Of a stretch of DNA of 64,000 nucleotides, positions 55,155-64,000 are shown one piece after another. The notes under the pieces are model-generated. The model was not told the origin of the DNA, did not search any database, and saw nothing but the letters and a program-made list of their open reading frames with translations. The translations under genes were made by a program, and so were the position numbers. The stretch's first letter is position 1. Each line of letters begins with the position of its first letter. Source of the DNA: Scleropages formosus. Taxonomy: Eukaryota > Chordata > Actinopteri > Osteoglossiformes > Osteoglossidae. The DNA is taken from positions 14,546,193 through 14,610,192 of the forward strand of contig NC_041807.1 of NCBI RefSeq assembly GCF_900964775.1. The letters are read 5' to 3'.

Positions 55155-58100
55155 TCAAGCTTCAGGTCGCCGTTCTGTCGCTCTCGGTGCCTCTTCCTTC
55201 TGGAATCGCTTGTTAGCTTGGTCGATGGTTGTCTCATTCACCTTCTGGGGCTGCCCATTAGCCTGATCGACTGTCGTGTTTTCATTTGTTAGGGATTGCA
55301 CCTTGACAGCACTACCAGTAGCCTCCTCTCCATCATTGTGGTATTGTCTCTTAGCTTCACTATCAATATTGCCCCAATCCTTCTGAAGCTGCCCATTGGC
55401 CTGCCTTATGTCTCGATCCCCTTCTTTCTGGGCTTGACCATGCTCTGTTGCTGCTTTGCTCTCTTCTGATTGCTTCATAGGCTGGTCAGCAGGCGTGCCA
55501 CCCTGCTCCTGGCATAGCCTCTCAGAGTGCAGTGCTGCATTTGCTGTTTTCTCTGCATGCGGATGCATGAGCTCAAGGTTGACCTGCGTTGCTTCCCCAT
55601 TGGCATCCTGGCACCCCTTCTCCTGGAACTGCTTTCTCAGCAGCACAATCACAGCAACGATGAAGAAGTAGGATGAGCCACTTAAACATGTGATTAAGCC
55701 CAGGAATACAACTCTGTTCAGGAAATGGAAGAAGAAACAATCAACATCGAGGAATCATTTGTGCCTGATTCGATTGTTATTTTAATTGGCAATTTCATAA
55801 GACTGCTCTCAGCAAGAAAATGTGGCAGCTACAATTATGATGCTTCCTGAATTGAATCATTACTTGCTGTATGCACAAGATCATAAAGTGAAAACCTTCA
55901 CAGTGATGTGCCTTTATGCTGAATGAACCACACTCAAAAACTCACAGTACAAATATTTGTTTTATTTAGAGTATTAACTTGCTTAACATTTTCCAGGTTA
56001 CTTTGTGATGCTCAACCAACCTGGATGTCAGCAACACATCTGCTGGCCTGCCCACATGCACATATACAGTGACAGAAATACTCACCTGTACATATCGGAG
56101 TCATACATCCGACATGCCCCCCTTCCTCCGCACTTCTTCGTCCCCCATTTCAAGCAGGTCAAGTCAATCAAAGCGCCAAAATACACTGGTGCTGGTATGC
56201 CCCCTATGGAAATTAAAGGTATGTCAAAAAATGGCAGAAGTTCCAACATGTTTTTTGCATAGCGGGTGCAAAATAAATTGGATAAATACTAGGTACCTTG
56301 AGCAAAAAAGAAATAATGTCACTTACCCAGAGCTCTCATGGCAAGGGTCTGGATTCCCAAAGCCAGGGATTTTAACTCAGGTGCAATGCATCTACATATG
56401 AATATTAGAGTCGGTGCTTCAGTACACATCCAGCTGCCCCCAGCATATCCTTGCAACCCACATCTCACCTGCTTCTTGACTACCCCATTGTTGTGTACCC
56501 ACTTTCCTCCATTTCCAGGTTGCACAAGTGGTCGTGGCTTCCCCAGTACAGCAGGTCTATGAATTACCTGGCTAAAAACTCCAAGTGCTTATCTGACGGG
56601 CAAAGGATGATAGAAACTACCTGAGAAACCGACTGCCTGATAACCACGTGTCCCACAAAACTGAATGACTTTGTGGTGAACATACTTTCCATCTCAAGTC
56701 CTTTACTAATGAACACATGGTGGAGCATCACCAACCGTATGATGACCATATAACCCGGCGTGGCTCCCAGGGAGTTGATGAAGGAGCTGAGGACTGACAC
56801 AGTCATGTAGGTGGTGAAGCTGGAGGAGCAGGTCTCACTGCGGGGGCACTGACCAATTGACACGGACAAGCTGCCCGACAGGGGGGGAGACACCTGGACA
56901 CAGCTGCAGTTGTGGAACACCTGCAAATATACACAGAAATACCATTGTCTGGCAGGTTCCATTTAAAGAGGGATTCTGTGAGCTTTGTACATATTAATAT
57001 TGTATTTTCACAGCCTGGTTATAGATAAGAGACATCAGCAATATCACGGAACCCAAAAGAGGGACCCGTGCCACAGTGCGGTCTTCTTTGTTGTTATAGT
57101 TTGGCTCCTGCTGCATTAAGTTCTCTCTCTGCATTAGAGGTTGATTTCATGTGTAAACATGGTGTGTCATATGTAGGCTATGTATGTAGACGTAAGCATC
57201 TGTTAAGCGCGCAGTCCGTAATAGCTACGAAAGAGCTGAGCGAGAACAGGTAGACAGTGTACAGTCTTACAGAGTAATTAATGGCAGGAACCTGCCTTGT
57301 AATATGGTGTTTTGATGCAGTACATGGAACAGTGATCACAAGCTCAAGCTTACAGACAGGGTTAGATGGACACTACACAGGATAGTTGCTACATGCCACA
57401 AAAATACAGCCTCAAAAATGATCACAAAGCTGAATCGGCACCTCTGTGACCCAGTCTCAAGAAAAATTGCACATTCTGAGCTTCACGAAGCTGGAATTTA
57501 TGGCAGAGCCGGCATTCAGAATCCAACTGTATCCAAGGCAAATGCACAAAGACACATTACCTGGTGTAAGAGGCACACAGTCTGGATCCCTCAGCCATGG
57601 AATAAAGTAATGCAGTATACGTAATGAGTCATTTTTCACCGTTTACTTACATCTGGATGGGTTTATGTTTGGAGAACGCCACAGGATACCCTTAACCTAA
57701 CTGTTACCAACTGTTAACCACGGTCGGGGACCTGTTAAGGGCAACCATCTTACAGAGTCATTATGTCTGATGATTGCTCTCCATTGAATTAAAAAGGCCA
57801 AGGAATATGAGGCCATTTAATACTTTTTCCTCATGATGTTCCCATATTCCAGGATGGTCATGTCTCCATGCACACCAGGATGATGTGACACACCTTCCAT
57901 GGCCTCAGATCTAAGCATCATTGAACCTTTACCCCTCCTGGACCTGGAGGTGTTTCTTTTTGAAGGACAGTGCAATATTCCACAATATGCAGTTCAAGAC
58001 TTGTATGATAATAAGGGTGGCCCGACTCCTTATTAGGTCCTTTACATTAATAAATTGTTTGACGTTTCTGTTTTTTTAACCAGCCCTTATGTTCATCAAA

Positions 58101-61100
58101 GTTGGTCCTCGACTTTCGAGTTGCTAAGTTTTTGCTGATCCTATTTTTCAGGAATGATTTAGTATTTATTTTCCATAAAAAGAGGGATGGCATACCAATT
58201 TGAATCGCACACCAAAGCTTCACCGGATGACTCAGCAGATATCGACTGTGAATATTAAGAACTGTCTTCAGTTTTTCAAAAGAGTGGAGAAGGTGGAAAA
58301 GATACAAAGAGAAAGTGAACAAACTGTAGATAAACCTATGCTTGTAAATCTACCATGTTTGACCCAGTTAGTGAAATGCCGCCTCTCCATCGCCCTACAC
58401 TTCAAAGTAATTTCTGGCTCGCACTTGATGCACATTGGTTGTATATCATTTACCTTGGATTGCAGACAATTTAGCTGTTTTTCTAAAATTTATAAGGCAC
58501 TATTTCTGATCAACGGGGGGCACGGTGGCACAGTGGGTTGGACCGGGTCCTGCTCTCCAGTGGGTCTGGGGTTTGAGTCCCGCTTGGGGTGCCTTGCAAT
58601 GGACTGGCGTCCCGTCCTGGGTGTGTCCCCTCCCCCTCCGGCCTTACGCCCTGTGTTGCCGGGTAGGCTCCAGTTCCTCGCGACCCCGTATGGGACAAGT
58701 GGTTCAGAAAAAAAAAAAAAAATTCTGATCACTGTGCTTGTATTGGGCTTTAGTGATCATCGTGTAATGTGTGGGTTAAGAGAAGGAGTCGGGGAGTTGC
58801 AGGTGGGCACCCTCGGCACCACAGTTCTTTACTGGGCTTTCCGCCTTACAATGTGTCATACATATTTCTGCCCGGGGACTCAGAACACATAGGAGCATGC
58901 ATAACCTGCTATTCAAACCCATTTGCTGGCTAATTTTGTCAGATTCTGGTCTCTTTTAAAAATGTATTAATTATCTGCACAATCAGTAAAGGCTTAAAAT
59001 TATAGACTTCCCTCAATTTATTAATGTCTATGTTCAGTAAAAATCTGGAATATGGCTAATAGTTAATAAAAATACTTTCTCAAATCTGTAACTTCTGTGA
59101 CAAGTACACTACATTTTTCTGACACTTATGTAAAACAAATTACAATGTTAAGGTAACTACAAGTTGTCACGTCCACGCCCACAATACAAGCAACAACACC
59201 TGACTCCACGTTAGCTCATGAGTAATCACTCACCCTATAAAGACCCTCTTCAGCTCCCGTACCATTGCAGAATCTCGTTTGGGACAACCGCCCTTCCTCG
59301 TGTTACTACTCTCTTGCTCTGTCCACAATCTCCGGTTTTTTGACTCCTTGCTTCGTTCTCCGACCACATCCATGGATCCTCGTTCCTGTCCTGTTCGCTG
59401 ATCAACCGACCCTTTGCCTGTCCCTGGTTTTGAGACCTTGCCTCTTCCCTCAATGTCTAACGAACAACGCTGCACTTGGGTTCAGCCGTCTCGGCTCCCT
59501 GTGTTCCGCGTGACACAAGTATTTGCCCATTTATAGAGCTGGGTAATTTTAGTAGAGCAGTTTTAAGATAATTACCTTGCTCTCTAGTTCTATAGATAGA
59601 GGCAGGATTTGAACCAGCAACCCTTGGGAGCAAAGGCATCATCGCTAACTGCTCTGCTACCAGCTGTCCTATTAAAATTAAGGGGACATTAATTAAAGGT
59701 AAACTTTAATTTAAAAATATTAAAATTAAAACTTAAGTTTTAAATGGCAGTTTCTTTAAAAAGGGGGTGTGGGGGCATCGCGGTGTGCAGCAGGTTTGGG
59801 TAGGGCCTGCTCTCTTGTGGGTCTGAGGTTCGAGTCCCGCTTGGGGTGCCTTGTGATAGACTGCCGTCCCTTCCTGGGTGTGTCCCCTCCCCCTCCAGCC
59901 TTGTGCCCTGTATTGCTGGGTTAGGCTCCAGTTCACCGTGACCCCACTTGAGATGAGTAGTTTCAGTCAGTGTGTGAGTGTGAGGGAGTTTCTTTAAAAG
60001 TTCAGAAGTCTGTAACACAAGGAGCCAGTGTATATTTTTTATGTCATAATATGACTTTTACAATCTTCACAACTAATTCTGTGAAGACACGAACATTAGC
60101 ATGTTTTCACATAATGCCGAAATGCAGAATTAAATAATTTAGTAATAAAATGCCGTTCACCATACACATACGATCCTTGAGGTTCAGCATGCCATACCGT
60201 GTTTTTGCCAAACCCCGAGGAGCTGATGCAGCCGGCCAGGCACGGTGACGTATAAGTGATGCTGTTTTCGGAGCACACTGGGTCCCACTCAGAACCAGAG
60301 CAGGAGCAGCCGTCATTGCATGGCGAGAACAGAGTGTGGCTGTCGGATGAGACTCTCAGGGTCCTTTCAAGATGAGAGTGGTTAAAGTAACATTGGTTCC
60401 ATTCCCTGTTGCTGTAACCTTGAACCATGTATCTAACCTTAACTGTGCCGGTACAACATCAGCATTTTTACAAGTTAAAACTGCAACACTAATACATATT
60501 AATGCAATACATTACATGTACTGTTTATGTGTAAGCACAGGAATTGGGAAAAATAGCAGTTATGTCTTTAAAAGGCTCAAAGAATGCGAAATTACTGTAG
60601 AAGAGAGTGCCAGAGCATATTCTACCGACCCATTGTAGAAGACAGTGATCCCTGCCACTTGTAAGTTTTCACATTTGATCCCGAACTGCGTGATGACCAG
60701 CAGGTACGCCGCGAAGGAGGTGGCCAGCGAAAGCTGGGCTCCCGACACCACGCTCAGCTTGTACCGTTTCATCAACACCCCGCCCAGGAATATCCCCACG
60801 GCAACAGCAGGCAAGTTGGTCACACCTGCAAGGAGACAAGGGAAGCCTGAGAAAAAGGTTTAACTGAGTGTGGGGATGAGGATCCCTCTCTCTTCTGCGA
60901 TGGATCTCCGGGACTGCGAGAGTGGAGGGGGACGCCCGCTCACCTATGAGGAAATTAGCCCTGGATGCAGACTGGCCAAACTGCTGTTCCATGTACTTGG
61001 CCTTGAACGTGAGAAGTCCGATGAAGGAGTTGAACTTCAAGACACTGCCACACAGCAGCAGGAAGTAAGTAGGTGTGCACACCAACTTTTTCAGAGACGG

Positions 61101-63664
61101 GAAGAAACCTAAGGCGAAAGCGTGGAGCACAGAATCATTTTGCATGCAGGAAGCAAGTAGGCTGTCAAGAGCGAGACAAAAACGAACACCTTGCAATGGA
61201 CTGCCCTGCATGTTGCCTTTCGTTAAGTGGACAGATGTCAGAAGTAGCCAAGTGTAAATCGTTATTAATGACATTCTGGCTCAGAGCTGAGGGAGGTCAT
61301 GCTGAGCTTAGCGGAACCACTACACGAACAGGGAAAAGTAACAACAAATGCTATCGCTCAGTGTTTCGAGGAGAGTGGAAAATACCAGTACTGGGTGTTC
61401 AGTGAGTGTTACGGGGGAAAAAACAATTACAGTTGAGCTGGAATTTTTCCGAGCTGGAACTTCAGAAAAATTCAACTCAAGTAAACATTCTGCAATGAGA
61501 GGAGGGAAAAGCAAGACTTAAAGTGATGACAAACAGATATAAAGTATTTAAAGTGAAGTGATCCTATGAAAGAAAGAAAGAGATGTGGAAAAAAGAGAGA
61601 ACACATAACTACTTGTGAATAGGTGGCACTTTTTGGATGCTGCTTAAACCTGGGATCATGGGAACTCACCTTTGGCAATATCCTTTAGCTTTGCAGTGTT
61701 GGGGCTGGAGGAGTGGGACTGGGACATGGGAGCAAGTGACGGCTGCTGAGGTTCAGGAAGGTCCTTCATCTCCTCACCTTGCTTGGGAAGTGACCTGGGC
61801 AGGAACCAGAAGGGGACCGCAGCCAGGAGCATGATGGCCGACGATACGAAGAAGCCCAGCCACCAGGCACCTACCCAGCGGGTGTCCTTAGGTGTGATTG
61901 TCACACTATCTGCAGAGGAGGGTGCTCTTAGCTCAGCACACGGTGCATACATAGAAACATGGGTACACACACAGTCGAAGATGCACGGCGTTGACCCTTG
62001 AGTTGTGATCTGCCTGATGCATAGGCAGACACCAGGGTATGTGCATATAGACACACACGTACAAATATTACCATTGATTTGATCTAACACGACGCTCTTA
62101 CCAACATTCACGAATCCTATGTCCACATAGAGTCTAGCGCACATGGACCCCAGTAAAAATCCAAACATTGGACCCAGTAGCGTGATGGTCTGCAGACAAG
62201 CTGTAAATAGTATAAGAACATTTCAGAATTGTCACACAAGTGTGTGTGAGAAGCAATAAGCCATGGCGTTTCCAAAGGAGTTTTATGACAGTCGCATACC
62301 AATGTAGAAAGCTGAATTCTCTGCTTTTGCAAAGTCGTCGATGTACGATATTCCCAGTGGCGTGACTGGAGTTTCCCCGATGCCTCTCAGAGCGTTTCCC
62401 AGGAACACGTACACCCACATCTGGGAGCCTGCATCCTGTGTACAGTCTGGACACAGATACACACACAGCCTATGCACACATTACCATATCGTGACACATA
62501 CAGTATACTACAGAAGTGAGTACACCCCTGTGGAATATCACTTAAATGTCAAATGATTCAAAATTGTACCACCTCTCAATAATCGCATTATTTCTAAGCT
62601 GAACAGTAGGGTATTTGCTCTTATGTCCTTTCATTACTGAGATTAAAATCTTTTATTTTTTCAATACTTTGTATGTCCACCTTTATTTTTGATGACAGAC
62701 CCAATCCTCCTTGGCATGGAGGATACCAGTGTTGCACAAGTATCAAAAGCAGTGAGAAAATAATAGATTTGAATCTCAGTAATGAAAGGTGTACTGACTT
62801 TTGTTGCATTGAGTTCCTACTGTGGGGCCTTTATTTTTAATATACCGTAGTAAATCTAGGGGCGTACTCATTTCTGTTGTATACTGTGGATACAGACCCA
62901 ACATTTGCATATATACCTTCAGTCCAGACACACACGATACTAAGACACAGGCTGTGCACCGACAAACAGAACATGCTGGCAGTGATATCAAAAGGGTTCT
63001 CCCAAATATCAAGTGCTTTCCTTATTGCCCTGAGAAACAAAATCTTACTGAATGCCTTTAATATCCGGAGAAGGACAAACAGGAAGTTCAGCTTGTTCTG
63101 TACCTGGCCTCATGTGGTTCTCAAGGTGTCTTAGCTGCTTCCCAGACTCCAGACAGGGGGTGATGCTGACACTGTCATTCGATGAACTTTTAATCAAGGT
63201 GTCATATTTGTACCTGGAGAAAAGGGACATCTGACAAGTTAAGTACTGATGTGAGGCAGACAAATCTCTGCTCAGGGTATTATTTGTGTGATATTTTTAT
63301 ACCCAGTGCACACTCACTGTCCCATGAAGAAGTGTGGCAGGGCGGTAAGTGCTGAGCCAACGGCCATGAGAGCACACCCTGCGGCGATGAGTCGGGGTCT
63401 GTGCAGCTGAGCACCAAAGTGACTCACCGCTGCCAGGAACAGCAGGTTACCTGGAGAGGGGAAAAAAAAAGTGGCAGTGAAGCAAAGGGTTTGAGTCCCC
63501 AGGGACCAAAGTTCCTTCTTACCTATTTCGAACCCGGCATCTACTATGCCAATGAGAGAGCTGGAGAGGTCGAAGCGGCGCTCGATCTGCGTGATGGAGC
63601 TCTTCATGTAGGTTCCTGATAAGGCCTTGGAGAAGAAGGCGAAGGACAGTGCCACGATGAACAT
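55155..63664 (-). CDS. Organic anion transporter family 1 member (OATP1), copy 2, 5' end outside window
   Basis: Tandem paralogue of the gene at 43453-49951, same strand. Exons found (minus): 63523-63664, 63318-63450, 63104-63213, 62300-62446, 62102-62200, 61670-61909, 60944-61108, 60630-60825, 60198-60354, 56736-56920, 56327-56391, 56086-56203 and 55155-55713. In phase, 2316 bases, 771 residues; the first coding exon lies right of the window. Exon sizes 142, 133, 99, 165, 196, 185, 65 and 118 equal those of copy 1. Seen: STYMKSS-like entry, '[13 protein letters not shown]', signature [13 protein letters not shown], Kazal-like loop [36 protein letters not shown]. The last exon is much longer than in copy 1 and codes a roughly 150-residue hydrophilic tail with 'QANGQ' repeats. 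Function of the tail unknown. Confidence 0.93.
57280..58050 (+). mobile_element. Tc1-like DNA transposon remnant
   Basis: Translated pieces resemble a Tc1 transposase: '[17 protein letters not shown]' and '[16 protein letters not shown]' (57475-57590), later '[11 protein letters not shown]' (about 57660). The right end has the Tc1-like 'ataagggtggcccgactcctta'. Frame breaks and missing segments (including a stop after 57620 and loss of much of the DDE domain) make it inactive. Terminal repeats not clearly found. It lies in a large intron of slco1 copy 2. Confidence 0.7.
58512..58722 (+). repeat. SINE (family A) with poly(A) tail
   Basis: Complete head and body but ends in A16 instead of (GT)n. 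Flanked by TTCTGATCA (58503-58511 and 58723-58731). Confidence 0.92.
59119..59669 (-). repeat. tRNA-derived SINE (family B) split by an LTR
   Basis: Left piece 59119-59164 ('tacaatgttaaggtaac') and right piece 59521-59669 ('atttgcccatttatagagct' to 'ctgctaccagctgtcct') line up as one reverse family B copy when compared with 33812-34016. The solo LTR at 59165-59515 interrupts it. Confidence 0.75.
59165..59515 (+). mobile_element. Solo LTR of a Ty3/gypsy-type element
   Basis: 351 bases, 'tgtcacgtccacg...ttccgcgtgaca', with 'caccctataaagacc' (TATA box) and 'tgcacttgggttcagcc' near the 3' end. Perfect 5-base duplication CAAGT (59160-59164 and 59516-59520). Solo, no internal part. Confidence 0.9.
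59763..59986 (+). repeat. SINE (family A) in slco1 copy 2
   Basis: Variant head with 'gcggtgtgcagcaggtttgg', body as in other copies, tail 'agtttcagtcagtgtgtgag'. Flanked by AGTTTCTTTAAAA (59749-59761 and 59987-59999). Confidence 0.9.
62501..62886 (+). mobile_element. Non-autonomous Tc1/mariner element (MITE) in slco1 copy 2 intron
   Basis: Terminal inverted repeats: left 'cagtatactacagaagtgag' at 62501 onward, right the reverse of 'cagtatacaacagaaatgag' ending at 62886. A TA dinucleotide lies left of the element; the right TA is not intact. About 386 bases, no transposase frame. The inner 'ttggcatggaggataccag' is typical of mariner-like ends. Confidence 0.75.
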
Positions 63665-64000
63665 CTGGATGGGCCGAAGAAGAGGACACCATGGTATCAG
63701 GGCAGGACAGACCGACCCCATGGACTGTGGCCACCGTGAATGACACCCTTCTCCCTGCACATGCTCCACAGACCCCATACCACACCCTCTTCTTTCCATG
63801 GGCTCTTCCCCTGGAACACAACCTCGATATCACACGTACTGTACCCACCATGTACTACCAGCCACATATTACACTCTCCAACCCACACCTTCCACCCTGC
63901 ATACATTCCATCTGTTACACCCCCACCTTTCAGTTTTACACAAATGGTTCCATGGAATTACAAGTTATTCACTTTACACAGTGTCTGGTGAGGTTGGATC
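63665..64000. other. Intron 1 of slco1 copy 2, right edge
   Basis: Upstream of the acceptor of the first recognised exon. I searched the minus strand for a first coding exon resembling the one of copy 1 (ending CCAPNIK) and did not find it. Confidence 0.5.

Overview
The window looks like chromosomal DNA of a ray-finned fish. The genes are split by GT-AG introns, the proteins are vertebrate-specific, and the gene order (spexin, golt1b, recql, pyroxd1, iapp, slco1) matches the order known around human 12p12. The intergenic and intronic DNA is full of fish-type repeats: a Rex3 LINE with a GGAT-type tail, CR1/L2-group LINEs, Ty3/gypsy LTR elements, Tc1/mariner elements and several tRNA-derived SINE families. 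The commonest SINE (head around 'cgcagtgggttgg', usually GT-tailed) reminds me of bonytongue (arowana-like) genomes. That placement is inference from memory, not something the sequence proves.

Layout, left to right. A spexin neuropeptide gene (spx, minus, 1068-2396, last exon uncertain) sits at the left edge. Bases 2.5-11 kb hold an old CR1/L2-group LINE tail, a solo LTR and a fossil Gmr1-like Ty3/gypsy element. golt1b (minus, coding 11633-14388) and recql (plus, coding 16134-23433) are divergent neighbours. recql converges tail to tail on pyroxd1 (minus, 23867-29090). After about 5 kb of SINE-rich DNA comes iapp (amylin, minus, 34500-36365). From 38 to 42 kb there is a cluster of SINEs, LINE pieces and a Rex3 copy. 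Two tandem organic anion transporter genes of the SLCO1/OATP1 type follow. The first (minus, 43453-49951) is complete. The second (minus, 55155-63664) lacks only its first coding exon, which lies beyond the right edge. A fossil chromodomain-bearing Ty3/gypsy element lies between them.

The genes are independent single-copy vertebrate genes kept together by synteny, not an operon-like system. Two encode amidated peptide hormones (spexin and amylin), one a Golgi membrane protein, one a RecQ helicase, one a flavin oxidoreductase, and two are membrane transporters. I rebuilt every coding exon by hand; for spx (first four coding exons), golt1b, recql, pyroxd1, iapp and both slco1 genes the exon phases join without a break. 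I found no prokaryotic-type system, CRISPR array or clearly new multi-gene system. The more unusual points are small: tiny coding exons, GC-AG introns, splice sites embedded in simple repeats, a repeat-bearing transporter tail, and nested or serial repeat insertions.
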